45,700 nucleotides of DNA from Planctomycetaceae bacterium (GCA_002685335.1 NYWY01000042.1:1-45700), one strand, 5' to 3'; counted from the stretch's first letter, positions 24,024-33,842 are shown. The notes: generated by a model not told the origin, from the sequence alone. Made by a program: numbers and translations.

Positions 24024-26525
24024 ATGACGGAGCGCGATGACCACGAGGGGTCGAAGGAACGGGACGATCCTGCAGCAGGACCGTGTCCGCCCGTCGAGTC
24101 GCTGGAAGCGATCGCGGCCGGCATGACGATGGACGGGGAACTCTCCCGGCATCTCGAGGCCTGTTCCGACTGTGCGGAAGCCCTGGCTCGACTTCGAGCC
24201 GCCAACGACCTGTTGGATGAGGCCGCCGCCGGCATTCGTGGAATCAGTGACGCGGTCGACGAGGTGCCTGGTTACCAACTGCGTCGGGAGATCCACCGGG
24301 GAGGCCAGGGCGTGGTCTGGCTGGCGGAGCAGGTCGGGACGCGACGGGAGGTCGCGATCAAGATGCTGCTCGCGGGGCGGTTCGCGACCAGTCGGCAGCG
24401 ACGTCGGTTCGAGCGGGAGATCGAGGTCGTCGCCTCCCTCCGCCACCCCTCGATCGTCACGGTCTTTGAAAGCGGCGTCACGGTCGGCGGGCAGATCTAC
24501 TGTGCGATGGAGTTCGTCGAAGGGGCGACGCTCGACGTGTGGCGTGAGGACGGGAACCCCTCGATCGCGGATGCGGTTCGAATGCTCGAACGAGTCGCCG
24601 ACGCCGTCGCTGCCGCGCATCGGCGGGGTGTCATACATCGCGATCTCAAGCCCGCCAACGTCCTGGTGTCGTCCGACGGCATTCCTCGCGTGCTTGATTT
24701 CGGGCTGGCGCGGCTGGAGAACGAGCGGGATGCGGAACGGGCCGAACTGCTGGCCACCGAAGCGGGCGAGTTCCTCGGTACCTTCACCTACGCGGCCCCC
24801 GAGCAACTCAGCGGTGATCCGAGTTCGGTCGACACCCGAGCCGATGTCTACGCCCTCGGGCTGCTGCTCTTCGAAATGGTGGCCGGTGAACGCCCGTTTC
24901 CCAAGCCGGCGTCGGTCGCGGATCTGGTGACCCATCGAGTCCAGGCGGTGGCTCCGCGACTCTCGACTCGACGGCGGAGCGTCGGTCGTGAACTCGATCT
25001 GATCGTCGCCCGGGCCCTCGATCCGGATCCGACTCGTCGATACGAGACCGCCGGTGATCTCGCGGATGATCTTCGTCGCCTTCAGGACGGGCGACCCGTG
25101 CGGGCGCGGGGTGACTCGCTCGGCTATCTGGTCTGGAAAGCCGTTCAGCGGCATCGTCTCCCCGCGGCCTTCGCCGCGACGGTCGCGGTCCTGGTCATCG
25201 CCTCCGCGATCTCGCTCTTCGTGCTCTATCGACAGAGCGAGGCCCGGCGACGGCAGGCCGAACGGGTTCAGACGTCGATCGTCCAGGCGTTTCGGTATCT
25301 CAACCCGCAGGAGGAAGGATCGATCGATCTGCGACCTCCGGATCTCATCGGGCGGTTGGAGCAGATCGCCCTGGAGGAACTGGATCAGGAACCTCTGGTG
25401 CAGTCGATCATGCTGAGGCTCGCCGGGGACTGTTTCTGCAATCTGGAGATGTTCGACGACGCCGGCCGCTGCTTTAGGCGAGTCTCGAGTCTCGAAGCGG
25501 AGCGCGCGGCGAGGGAGGGCGTGGAGTTCACCGAGGGTACGGCGGCGGCGGAGCATGATCTCGGACGCATCGCCTGGTTCCGAGCTCGGGATCTGAGCCG
25601 TCTCGCGGCCGACGCCCGGGGTGCGGGGCGGGATGACGAGGCGTTGCGGATCGATCGGGAACAAGTGGTGATGCTGGCGACCGCCGAGGCCCGGTACGAG
25701 TCGGCGTTGAAGCACCGTCGGATCCTTCCGGTGCCGCCGCAGGATCTTGCGATGACCATGCAGCATCTGGCGGCGGTGCACGTGGCATCGGTGGAGGATT
25801 CGAATCCGGTGGACGGAGAACGTCGGTTCGCCGAGGGAGAGAGCCTGCTGAAGGAGGCGTTGATCATCCGGGCCCGACTTCGCCCGAGGCCGAGCGAACT
25901 CCTCGCCACCACCTGGAATTCTCTCGCCGGACTTCGTGCGAGTCGAGGGGACGAGGATGGTGCGATCGAAGCCGCTCGGCGGTCGGCCGAGCTGGTGACC
26001 GGAGACGCGTCAACCGAGGCGTGGGCCGGACGGGCGCAGTCCAGCCTCGGACGGAGGTTGCTTGACGCGGACCGGCCCGATCAGGCGATCGATCCGCTGG
26101 TTCGCGGTCTTGCGATCTGCGAAGTGGTCTTCGGCACCCGGTCACCTTCGGTCCTACGGACCCGGCGACGATTATCCGAGGCGTACCTTCTGGTGGGTGA
26201 TGCCGATCGTGCGATCGAGGTCGCCATCGGCGGACGGGATCGTCCGCTGCTTCCCCCGGGGGATCCGGAAGAGGTCCTGCTCGCCCTGATCCGGGTCGAC
26301 GCCTTGGTTCAGTCCGATCGATCGGAAGAGGCGGTGCGTCTGATCGAGGAGATCATGGCATCGTCGGAATCCTCGGCCGCCGACCGGCGTTGGCTTCGGC
26401 GACTGGAGCGGCTCCGCAGAGCGTCGGATCCGGATTCGATCGACGCTGAATCCGACCTCGTGCCGCGCGATGCCCTGGACGAGGAACTCGATCGGCGCTG
26501 GATGGGGCCCGGCCTCGGAGACTGA
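24024..26525 (+). CDS. Membrane Ser/Thr protein kinase with N-terminal zinc anti-sigma-like motif
   Basis: 833 aa. Residues 21-66 carry Cys21 and 'HLEACSDC' (His43, Cys47, Cys50), the HxxxCxxC pattern of zinc-binding anti-sigma domains. The kinase domain (84-355) is complete: 'IHRGGQGVVWLA', 'VAIKMLL' with Lys113, 'HRDLKPANVL' with Asp207, 'DFGLAR' with Asp225, and 'YAAPEQLSG'. One membrane segment follows ('FAATVAVLVIASAISLFVLY', about 376-396), then about 430 residues of helices in TPR-like style ('ARYESALKHR', 'GRRLLDADRPDQAIDPLVRG'). This places the kinase inside and the repeats outside. It directly follows the sigma gene, its likely target. Confidence 0.92.
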   Translation: MTERDDHEGSKERDDPAAGPCPPVESLEAIAAGMTMDGELSRHLEACSDCAEALARLRAANDLLDEAAAGIRGISDAVDEVPGYQLRREIHRGGQGVVWLAEQVGTRREVAIKMLLAGRFATSRQRRRFEREIEVVASLRHPSIVTVFESGVTVGGQIYCAMEFVEGATLDVWREDGNPSIADAVRMLERVADAVAAAHRRGVIHRDLKPANVLVSSDGIPRVLDFGLARLENERDAERAELLATEAGEFLGTFTYAAPEQLSGDPSSVDTRADVYALGLLLFEMVAGERPFPKPASVADLVTHRVQAVAPRLSTRRRSVGRELDLIVARALDPDPTRRYETAGDLADDLRRLQDGRPVRARGDSLGYLVWKAVQRHRLPAAFAATVAVLVIASAISLFVLYRQSEARRRQAERVQTSIVQAFRYLNPQEEGSIDLRPPDLIGRLEQIALEELDQEPLVQSIMLRLAGDCFCNLEMFDDAGRCFRRVSSLEAERAAREGVEFTEGTAAAEHDLGRIAWFRARDLSRLAADARGAGRDDEALRIDREQVVMLATAEARYESALKHRRILPVPPQDLAMTMQHLAAVHVASVEDSNPVDGERRFAEGESLLKEALIIRARLRPRPSELLATTWNSLAGLRASRGDEDGAIEAARRSAELVTGDASTEAWAGRAQSSLGRRLLDADRPDQAIDPLVRGLAICEVVFGTRSPSVLRTRRRLSEAYLLVGDADRAIEVAIGGRDRPLLPPGDPEEVLLALIRVDALVQSDRSEEAVRLIEEIMASSESSAADRRWLRRLERLRRASDPDSIDAESDLVPRDALDEELDRRWMGPGLGD

Positions 26526-26550
26526 TCCACGGACCGGTTGGAGGACGGAC

Positions 26551-28083
26551 TCAATCGACGCAGTCGGGGATCTGCAACGCGAATTGAACGCAGGCTTCGT
26601 CCCAGGCGATGTCGCAGCAGCGCGGCAGGATCTCACAGACTCGCCGGCAGCATCCCGGGTCGTCGCATCCGGGTTCGGGATGGCTCTCGAGGCAGGGACC
26701 GGAATCGGCGTCGCCGCAGCCCGGGTCACAGACTTTCGTTGCGATCTTGGTGCACTGGACGTCCCACTCCGCATCACAGCATCCGGGGTCGATGCCGCAG
26801 ACGGTGAGACAGCACTCGGCGTCCGCGCAGCCCGGGTTCGGATGGGGATCGAGACAACCACCCGCGTTCGGGTCGCCGCAGGTCGGACAAGGACCAAGAA
26901 GCCCGAGGAGCAGCCCGAGGTCGGCGCCGTCGGTCTTCCCGCTTCCGTCGAGGTCGGTGCATCCGGGCTGGTTCCAGGCGGCGAGCAGGCTCCCGAGATC
27001 GCCTCCGTCACGGATCCCGTCGCCGTTGAAGTCGCCTTCGCATTCCGGGTTGCATTCAACCTCGCAGGCCTTGCCCGCGATGCTCACGCAACCGGCATCC
27101 CAGGTGGTGGTGCAGCACAGGGGATCGATTTCGCAGACCTGCCGGCAGCAGGTCGAGTCGTCGCAATAGGGATTCGGATGGATGGTGTCACAGCGACCCG
27201 CGCCGGGGTTGCCACACTCCATGCAGATCAACCTTGCGATGTTGGCGCATTGCTGGTCCCACGTGGTGTCGCAGCAGAACGGATCACTGTCGCAGACCTT
27301 CGCGCAGCAGTTCAAGGAGTCGCATCCCGGTCCGTCGCTCGCGGCGAAGCAGTCGCCACCCTCGCCGCAGGGCAGGGGAATGAACCGCACGCCGGTCATG
27401 GCGATTCGGTAGGAGCCGGTGGCGCCTTCAAGCGGGTTCCAGCCGTCAAGGGGCGAGAGGGCGCTCTTCTGGTTGGGACCCACCGTCTGCCCGGGAGGCG
27501 CGGGGGGGAACATCGGATTTCCGCCCCGGTTGATCGGAATGTTGGGCGCGCCCCCGATCGCGAGGCCGTAGACCCCACGGGTGAACACCTCGTCGCTTGG
27601 AACGTCGAATCCCTTGAGCAGGGTCTGGTTGTTCTTGGGGCTCACGTCGTCGGCGGCGAAAACTCCCGGTCCGTTGAAGCGGAAGAGCCACAGTCGGGTG
27701 TCGAACGCGGCCTCGCCCTGGGGGCCGACCGTGCTCGCGGTGAATTGTTCGGGCTCGGCGATGTAGACGAGGTAGATGTCCTGGAAATCGGCTCCGCCGT
27801 CGAGATTGAATCCTCCGCCGCCGGTCGCACCGTTGAGGGTGTTCACGTTGGATGAGTTGCCCTTGACCTTCTGGGCCGACTCGAGGGTGTTTCCCGCGTC
27901 GCCATCCTCGACCCAGTCCGGTCCGAAGTTGTCATCGGCCACGGCGTGAGTCGCTCCGGCGCCGGCCAGCATCGCGGTCAGGAGGCCGGACGCGGCGAGG
28001 AGCCGCGATGGTCGGACCATGGTCTTGATCGACGCGAGGGCGGGGTGGGCGAGCGACGCGATGAATTCAGGGGACATGATCAT
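26551..28083 (-). CDS. Secreted Cys-rich repeat protein with dockerin-like calcium repeats
   Basis: 510 aa. A long N-terminal signal ends at 'LTAMLAGAGATHAVADD'. After a beta-rich domain ('FNLDGGADFQDIYLVYIAEP') come Cys-rich modules of about 45 residues, four copies, of the form 'CCxxVCxxDPxCCxxxWDxxC' (for example 'CCRQVCEIDPLCCTTTWD' and 'CCLTVCGIDPGCCDAEWD'). Between copies two and three lie two dockerin-like EF loops, 'CEGDFNGDGIRDGGDLG' and 'CTDLDGSGKTDGADLG' (about 346-400). GGAGG six bases before the ATG at 28083 fixes the start; the frame extends further upstream without support. A surface or matrix-binding role is inferred; no enzyme domain is seen. Confidence 0.85.
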   Translation of the reverse strand: MIMSPEFIASLAHPALASIKTMVRPSRLLAASGLLTAMLAGAGATHAVADDNFGPDWVEDGDAGNTLESAQKVKGNSSNVNTLNGATGGGGFNLDGGADFQDIYLVYIAEPEQFTASTVGPQGEAAFDTRLWLFRFNGPGVFAADDVSPKNNQTLLKGFDVPSDEVFTRGVYGLAIGGAPNIPINRGGNPMFPPAPPGQTVGPNQKSALSPLDGWNPLEGATGSYRIAMTGVRFIPLPCGEGGDCFAASDGPGCDSLNCCAKVCDSDPFCCDTTWDQQCANIARLICMECGNPGAGRCDTIHPNPYCDDSTCCRQVCEIDPLCCTTTWDAGCVSIAGKACEVECNPECEGDFNGDGIRDGGDLGSLLAAWNQPGCTDLDGSGKTDGADLGLLLGLLGPCPTCGDPNAGGCLDPHPNPGCADAECCLTVCGIDPGCCDAEWDVQCTKIATKVCDPGCGDADSGPCLESHPEPGCDDPGCCRRVCEILPRCCDIAWDEACVQFALQIPDCVD

Positions 28084-28329
28084 GGAGTTCCTCCGGTACC
28101 TTCCGCGGCGACTCAACGAATCTAACAGGGGACCCCGGAAATCCCGCGGGAAACCATGAAAAACCACCTGGGAGGTCGCGCGGCCCGGATTTCGGCGTTC
28201 CAGAAACGCTTCGGGAGCGGATCCCGAAGTGCGGGACGGGAACACCGTGTCGGTCGGAGGAGCATCGGACGTGATCTTGGCCGATCCCCGGGACGCGTCA
28301 TCGATTCGTCCGAGAACCGGCGGACTCGG

Positions 28330-29820
28330 TCAGGCGGCGTCGGTGGGCGACCGGCCGGTGGTGGATGCTTCCGAATCCTCGAGTCCGAGTCGACGGAGGA
28401 ACTGGCTCGCCAGCGCATCGTAGATCGAAGGCTCGCAGAGCCGGCCCGCGATCAACGAGCCGATCATCGACGTCAGCATCAGGGGCAGGATCATTCCGTA
28501 TGCCCCCGTCATCTCGAAGAGGATCGCCGCGACCGTCAAGGGGCTTCGGACCACACCGGCGAAGTAGGCCGACATCCAGAGCAGCATCACTTCGGTGAGT
28601 CCGATGCCGGGGGAGATCCAGTCGTGGAACCAGCCGTGGGTCACCTGCCCGATCCCGGCGCCGACGGTCAGGCTCGGGTCGAAGAGCCCTCCGGGAATCG
28701 CGCTCACCAGGGCGACCAGACTGGCGGCCGCGGTGGAGAACGGATGGCTCCAGCCGACGATCGGTTCGCCGGTGTCGGCGGCGGATTGAAGCATCGCGAT
28801 CGTTCGTGAATGACCGCCCCCGTAGCTGTCGCCGTTGGAGAGGATGCCGATGATCGCGAGCGCGAGGCCGAGGAGGAGTCCCGTACGGACAGGGCGATTG
28901 ATCAGGGCGGGGCCGATGCGTCGACTCCCCTCGACCACCGCCCGGGCGAATCCGCCGCCGAGCAGACCACCGATGACGCCGATCACGGGAACCGCGATCC
29001 AGGGTCGGAGGGAGAGAAGCCATTCCTGGAACCCCAGACCGTCCGGCCAGGCCAGTGGGAGGATCGCCGCCTGGTTGCCGCGGCCGTAGAACAGATAGTC
29101 ACCGAGGCAGACCACCCCGATGGCGCACGCGATCGCCACGGTTCGCAGAATCGCCGGCATGCTTCGTCGATCGAAGGTTCTTCCAATCTCCTCGATGCAG
29201 AAGATCGCACCGGCGATCGGGGTGTTGAAGGCGGCCGCGATGCCGGCGGCGCCACCTGCGAGGATCAGTCCGTGATGCATGAGCCACGACGGCGCCCGGC
29301 AGATCCGGGTGCAGAGGTGCATGCAACAGGCGCCCACGTGCACCGAGGGACCTTCGCGTCCGACGGTGATCCCCGACACCAGGGCGATGGCGAGCAGGAG
29401 GATCTTCCCGAGCGCGATCCGGGTGGAGAGCATGAACCGCCGAGCGGGCGAGGGGCCGATGCGAATCGCCGCGATCGCCTGGGGTATCCCGGTTCCTTCG
29501 GTTCCGGGGAAGAATTTTCGTTGCAGTCCGATGATCAGAGGCATCGCCACCAGCACCGAGAGCGCCGGCAGGATGGTGGTCCAGATGCCGGTGACCAGGG
29601 GATCGCCGTCTTCGGACTGCCCCTTCAGGAACGCCATGGAGATCGCGCCCAGGTCCTCCAGTCGCTCGAACAGCACCGCGACCAGACCGATGAGCACCGC
29701 GGCGAAACTGGTCACCACGATCGTCTTCAGGGCGACGGAGCGGGTCGGTTGGTCGCCATCCGCACCCGTCGGGGGGGTCGGGGTCGTGGGGTCGTTTTCG
29801 GTCGGGTCGGCCGGAGTCAT
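28330..29820 (-). CDS. ClC-family chloride channel or H+/Cl- antiporter
   Basis: 496 aa with about ten or more membrane segments. The three ClC anion-path motifs are present: 'GTEGTGIPQAIAA' (GxGIP, about 106-118), 'GREGPSVHVGA' (154-164) with the gating glutamate Glu156, and 'GGLFDPSLTVGAGIGQ' (GxFxP). The gating glutamate is kept, which fits either a gated channel or an antiporter. There are no C-terminal CBS domains. The frame is open upstream to 29928, but the Pro/Thr-rich start at ATG 29820 is the most likely beginning. No partner gene is nearby. Confidence 0.92.
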   Translation of the reverse strand: MTPADPTENDPTTPTPPTGADGDQPTRSVALKTIVVTSFAAVLIGLVAVLFERLEDLGAISMAFLKGQSEDGDPLVTGIWTTILPALSVLVAMPLIIGLQRKFFPGTEGTGIPQAIAAIRIGPSPARRFMLSTRIALGKILLLAIALVSGITVGREGPSVHVGACCMHLCTRICRAPSWLMHHGLILAGGAAGIAAAFNTPIAGAIFCIEEIGRTFDRRSMPAILRTVAIACAIGVVCLGDYLFYGRGNQAAILPLAWPDGLGFQEWLLSLRPWIAVPVIGVIGGLLGGGFARAVVEGSRRIGPALINRPVRTGLLLGLALAIIGILSNGDSYGGGHSRTIAMLQSAADTGEPIVGWSHPFSTAAASLVALVSAIPGGLFDPSLTVGAGIGQVTHGWFHDWISPGIGLTEVMLLWMSAYFAGVVRSPLTVAAILFEMTGAYGMILPLMLTSMIGSLIAGRLCEPSIYDALASQFLRRLGLEDSEASTTGRSPTDAA

Positions 29821-30067
29821 CGACGAGGAGCGTATCCGGCCTCGTCGGATGTCGTCCCGCATCGGCATGGCCGCATCCCGGGATGATTGAATCATCGCCG
29901 ATGGGTGGTCCGGCGGCCATGGTGTCACGATTCCAACCTCGCCCTTCGATGCGGCGTGGATCGGCCGGAATCGAAGGGGTCGGCCCCGGAGTGGAGCGGG
30001 TGGGGTGGAGACGACGTGGCGTCCGGAGCCGACGCGTCCGAGCGTTGGATCGGATTAGGATCCGCCC

Positions 30068-30790
30068 ATGGATCGAGCAGCCCTTCGTCAACGCGTGCAG
30101 CGACTCTGCGAGACCGCTCGCCAGGCGGGGAATCCCTGCGGCTGGTTCGAACCGCTTTACCGGGAATCCCAGGGCAGCACCGATCGGATCCCGTGGGCCG
30201 ACGGGGCGCCGAATTCACATTTTCTCGGGGGCATGGAACACGCCTCCGTTCCGAAAGGCGGACGCGCCCTGGTCCTGGGGTGCGGTTTCGGAGACGACGC
30301 GGAAGAACTCGCGGCCCGGGGTTTCGAAGTCACGGCCTTCGACGTATCGCGCTCCGCGATCGCGTGGTGTGGACGAAAGCATCCGGAGAGTTCCGTCACC
30401 TACGAGGTCCAGGACCTCTTTCGACTTCCCGATCGCTATCGCGGCGCATTCGATCTGGTCCTCGAGGTCTACACGCTGCAGGCCATTCCGTGGCCCGATC
30501 GATCGGCCGGATTCACGCCGGTCGCCGAATGCGTCGCGCCCGGTGGTGTGCTCCTCGCGGTGATGCGAGGCCGGGACGACGAGGCCGAGGTCGACGGGAG
30601 CGGGCCGCCGTGGGCGATCAGTCGCGCGGAGTGCTCGGCCTTCGAGCATCAGGGCCTGGTGCTGGATTCGTGGGAGGACTTTCTCGAGCCGGAGGAACCG
30701 TTCAATCGTCGTTTTCGTTCGATCTTTCGACGACCGGTTCGCGGCGAAGGTCCGGCCGACCCCGATCCGGATTCATCCTCGAGTCGGTAG
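30068..30790 (+). CDS. Class I SAM-dependent methyltransferase, thiopurine-methyltransferase-like
   Basis: 240 aa. Motif I is 'ALVLGCGFGDDAEELAARGF' (about residues 67-86), followed by 'VTAFDVSRSAIAWC' and 'FDLVLEVYTLQAIP'. The early 'WFEPLYRESQGSTDRIPWAD' block is typical of small TPMT-like methyltransferases, which in bacteria often act on thiols, halides or metalloids. The substrate is not known. The C-terminus is polar and Asp/Ser-rich. The gene stands alone and converges on the HdeD-like gene with a 31-bp gap. Confidence 0.85.
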   Translation: MDRAALRQRVQRLCETARQAGNPCGWFEPLYRESQGSTDRIPWADGAPNSHFLGGMEHASVPKGGRALVLGCGFGDDAEELAARGFEVTAFDVSRSAIAWCGRKHPESSVTYEVQDLFRLPDRYRGAFDLVLEVYTLQAIPWPDRSAGFTPVAECVAPGGVLLAVMRGRDDEAEVDGSGPPWAISRAECSAFEHQGLVLDSWEDFLEPEEPFNRRFRSIFRRPVRGEGPADPDPDSSSSR

Positions 30791-30821
30791 CGGACCTCGG
30801 GGTCGCGACGAGTCCGAGTGA

Positions 30822-31376
30822 TCAGGCGGTGCGGGAGATCCGACGGAATTCCGAGCCGCCTCGGATCATCATCACCCCGACGAAGAACAACTGGACTCCC
30901 GCGAAGATGGCGAACACGAAAATCGCGATGCCGGGCATCAGGAAGACCACGGCCCCGAGCAGGACCGTCGCCAGGCCGGAGATCAGGAACATGATCCAGC
31001 CGTCGCGTCCGTGGGCGCCGCAGGCCGCGGCGATCTGCATCCCGCCGGAGACCAGGAGCATTGCGCCCAGCACCGTCACCAGGAAGGTCGCCGCGAGGGT
31101 GGGGTCGATCAGGAGGACGGCGCCCGCGAGGGAAGCGAGGATCGGACCGAGGACGCCCGCGCTGCTGGCGTGCTGATCCCTGGGATGCCCCATGGCGCGG
31201 ATGACTCCGATGATGCCGCCGAGCAGCAGGAGCACTCCGGTCACCTGGGTGAGGGTCTCCACCGCGGCGAAGGGCGCGATGACCAGCAGGATGCCGCCGA
31301 GGATGAAGAGAACCCCTTCGAAGATCGCGAAGGAACCGGTGGTTCGAAGGACGTCGGCGGTACGGAGATCTGGCAT
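30822..31376 (-). CDS. HdeD-like (DUF308) membrane protein
   Basis: 184 aa with six hydrophobic segments in three hairpins, such as 'FEGVLFILGGILLVIAPFAA', 'VTGVLLLLGGIIGVIRAMGH', 'VLGPILASLAGAVLLIDPTL' and 'GLATVLLGAVVFLMPGIAIF'. This is the repeating pattern of the DUF308/HdeD family, whose E. coli member is linked to acid resistance. The start ATG at 31376 ('MPDLRTADVLRTTGSFA') has AGGA upstream; the frame is open to 31499 without support. It is divergent from the methyltransferase gene at 31492. Confidence 0.85.
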   Translation of the reverse strand: MPDLRTADVLRTTGSFAIFEGVLFILGGILLVIAPFAAVETLTQVTGVLLLLGGIIGVIRAMGHPRDQHASSAGVLGPILASLAGAVLLIDPTLAATFLVTVLGAMLLVSGGMQIAAACGAHGRDGWIMFLISGLATVLLGAVVFLMPGIAIFVFAIFAGVQLFFVGVMMIRGGSEFRRISRTA

Positions 31377-31491
31377 CGGTGGATCCTGGCGGCTCCGGAG
31401 GGTGGCCGATCGGTGACGACGTTCGTCACCGCGGCGTCCGGAGCGTACCGCAAGCGGCGGGTCACCCTCGGGGAGGCGGTAGCATCCGGCG

Positions 31492-32799
31492 GTGAGCACC
31501 CCTCCGAACGATGAGAATCCCGACTCGCGACTGGCCGTCTGGCGGCGGCTCGCCGCCGCCGATGCGGAAGCCCTGCGTCAGGACGCGGCGGACGTCATCG
31601 CGGTCGGGGTCGACCCCGCGGGAATCGCTCGACTCCGCAAGAAGCACCCGGGGATGCCGACGACCGAAGCCCTCGAACTGGCGGATGCCCGAAGGCGGGG
31701 TCGATCGAAGTTCGCGGAGCCGGAACGCCTGCTGCTCGATCGGCAAGGGGTCGAACAGGCGAGCGGATCGGTGGTCGCCCGCTGGAAGGCCTCACGCTTC
31801 GGATCCGACGCGGTGCTCGACCTGTGCTGTGGAATCGGTGGTGATGCGATGGCCCTCGCGGCTCGAGGGCCGTGCGTCGCGGTGGATCGTGATCCGGTAC
31901 GAGCGTTCATGGCGGGTCGGAATGCGGGGGTGGTGACCCGGGTGGAGGCGGTCGAAGACGTCGAGATCGAGGCCGGGCTCGTTCATCTCGATCCCGCTCG
32001 TCGTGATGAGTCGACCGGCCGTCGTCACTGGGGGCTCGAGGATCTGGTGCCGTCGCTGGAGGTGATCCGTTCGATCGTCTCCCGGGCGAACGGGGCGGGC
32101 GTGAAGCTCGGGCCAGGTCTCCCACGGCCGTTCCCCGAGTTGCACGAACGACAGTCGATCTCTTTCGTCTCTGAATCCGAGCGACTGGTGCAGGCGGTGG
32201 TCTGGACCGGTTCTCTCGCCCGGACGGCGGGAATCGAAGCGGTGGATCTGCCATCGGGGGAGACGCTCGAGGGCGAGCCGGGGTCGATCCCGGTCGGCGG
32301 CGCGGAGGCGATCTTCGAGGCCCGCGATCGAGCCCGATGCGATCTGGCGTTGGTCACCTTTCATCCCGCGGTGGAACGTGGCGAGCTGGGGCCGGTCGCC
32401 TGGCGAGCGGAGTACGGGTCGGCGCCGTTGCGGGAACCCGCGGCGGGACTCGGTCTTGGAATCATCGAGGCGTCGGCGATCGAAGCCCGACCCGTGAACC
32501 ATGGGATTCGCTGGTGCCGTCCGACCCGACTGCTCCGAATCGTCTCTCCGCGGATCGACGCGATCGGTCAGGCGATCGAAGACCTGGTGGCCGAATGGGA
32601 TGGGGCCCGACCCGCGCGAATCGTGGTCAAGACCCGGGCGGGGGCGGTCGACGCGGACGATTGGACGCGTCGCCTGGGAAGGTTGGATGCCCGAGCCTCG
32701 GAAACCAACGCCGGACCTTCGGCCACCAGCACGCTCGAGGTTCACGGTCTGCGAATCGGCAGACGAACCATCGCCTGCATCGGCGTGCCGATGCCGTGA
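31492..32799 (+). CDS. Methyltransferase with THUMP-like C-terminal domain (PG_1098 type)
   Basis: 435 aa. Motif I 'DAVLDLCCGIGGDAMALAAR' lies near residue 104, and 'VHLDPARRDESTGRRHW' near residue 163 is the family hallmark. The C-terminal third ('RPVNHGIRWCRPTRLLRIVS', 'ARIVVKTRAGAVDADDWTRR') matches the THUMP-like domain of these proteins. The N-terminal ~80 residues are helical ('GIARLRKKHPGMPTTEALEL'). An RNA substrate is expected from the family, but none is proven. The start is GTG 31492, and GGAGG lies upstream at a rather long spacing. Confidence 0.88.
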   Translation: MSTPPNDENPDSRLAVWRRLAAADAEALRQDAADVIAVGVDPAGIARLRKKHPGMPTTEALELADARRRGRSKFAEPERLLLDRQGVEQASGSVVARWKASRFGSDAVLDLCCGIGGDAMALAARGPCVAVDRDPVRAFMAGRNAGVVTRVEAVEDVEIEAGLVHLDPARRDESTGRRHWGLEDLVPSLEVIRSIVSRANGAGVKLGPGLPRPFPELHERQSISFVSESERLVQAVVWTGSLARTAGIEAVDLPSGETLEGEPGSIPVGGAEAIFEARDRARCDLALVTFHPAVERGELGPVAWRAEYGSAPLREPAAGLGLGIIEASAIEARPVNHGIRWCRPTRLLRIVSPRIDAIGQAIEDLVAEWDGARPARIVVKTRAGAVDADDWTRRLGRLDARASETNAGPSATSTLEVHGLRIGRRTIACIGVPMP

Positions 32800-32821
32800 G
32801 TTCCTTTCGGAGGCGGGAGAG

Positions 32822-33763
32822 TCAGTCGCTCTCGGCTCCGTAGACCTTTCGCAGGCTTTCGGCTCCTTGGTCGAGGGTGACCAGGAGATCGCCGTCCTCG
32901 CCGCCGGCACCGGACGGATCGAAGACCACGCTGATCAGGCCCTTCTTCCGAAGTCGTTCCACGTTCGCGGGGATCGGTTCGGACTCCCAGATGAAGTAGG
33001 TCGAAGGCTGCCCGGTCAACGCCATGTCCAGCTCCGCGATCTGGTTCTGGTCCGGTTCGGTGTCGGGGTCCCAGTGAACGGCGACTCCGTTCATGCCGAA
33101 GCGTCGCTGGAGGTACTGGTAGGACGGGTGGCTGTAGATGACCGGGGTCGTGGGACGGGTGTTGATCGCCTGTTCGATCGACGCGAAGCGCTCGCCGAGC
33201 TCTCGACGAAGCAGCCCGAATCTCGAGTTGAAGGCGACCTGGTCCGCGGGGGACAGCTTGATCAGGGCGTCCCGGACCGCCTCGGCCTGAATGACGACGA
33301 TCTCCGGATCCAGCCAGGTCGTGGAAGCCATTCCAGCATGGGAATGCTCTCCTCCCGGACCGTGGGTGTGGACCGGACCGTTGGTCCGGATGAGCCGATC
33401 GCGGACCGACGCCGTGGTGTCGACCAGGCGATCTGCCGGGAGGCTCGCGGTGGGCAACCAACCTTCGTACCCGGCGCCATTGAGGAGAATCAGGTCCGCG
33501 GACTGCATGGCGGCGACGTCGTCGGCGGTGGGATTCCAGCGAGCGGGATCGACGCCTTCCGGAACCCGCCACTCGATGGCGACCGCGGGGCCGGCGATCT
33601 TCTCCACGAAGAATCGGAGCGGATGGTTGGACACCGCCACCACGGGGGTGCCTCCGCCGGCCGCTTCCTCGGCGGTGATGGAGTCGGTGTCGCAGGCGGC
33701 GGCGCCGAGGGCGAGACCGCAGGCGGCGAGGATTCGAAGGGTGATGATTCGGTCGATTCGCAT
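32822..33763 (-). CDS. Metal ABC transporter substrate-binding lipoprotein (ZnuA/TroA family)
   Basis: 313 aa. A lipoprotein signal ends at 'LALGAAAC' (Cys24). Metal-ligand histidines of the TroA/ZnuA fold are visible: 'VSNHPLRFFVEKIAG' (His47), 'GMASTTWLDPE' after a His-rich loop 'VHTHGPGGEHSHAG' (131-144), and 'VIYSHPSYQYLQRRFG' (His212). The His-rich loop is typical of zinc-specific members. A GGAG lies nine bases before the ATG. The gene is divergent from an ABC ATPase and an FtsX-like permease, with ~80 bp between them, and no ordinary ZnuB-type permease is present. It may therefore work with that unusual transporter. Confidence 0.88.
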   Translation of the reverse strand: MRIDRIITLRILAACGLALGAAACDTDSITAEEAAGGGTPVVAVSNHPLRFFVEKIAGPAVAIEWRVPEGVDPARWNPTADDVAAMQSADLILLNGAGYEGWLPTASLPADRLVDTTASVRDRLIRTNGPVHTHGPGGEHSHAGMASTTWLDPEIVVIQAEAVRDALIKLSPADQVAFNSRFGLLRRELGERFASIEQAINTRPTTPVIYSHPSYQYLQRRFGMNGVAVHWDPDTEPDQNQIAELDMALTGQPSTYFIWESEPIPANVERLRKKGLISVVFDPSGAGGEDGDLLVTLDQGAESLRKVYGAESD

Positions 33764-33842
33764 TCGTGAGACTCCGGCGGGGTTTGCGGTACCCTAGCAA
33801 TCCTGGCCATCCACGCTTCGTTCCCGCTGATTGCGTTCACCC

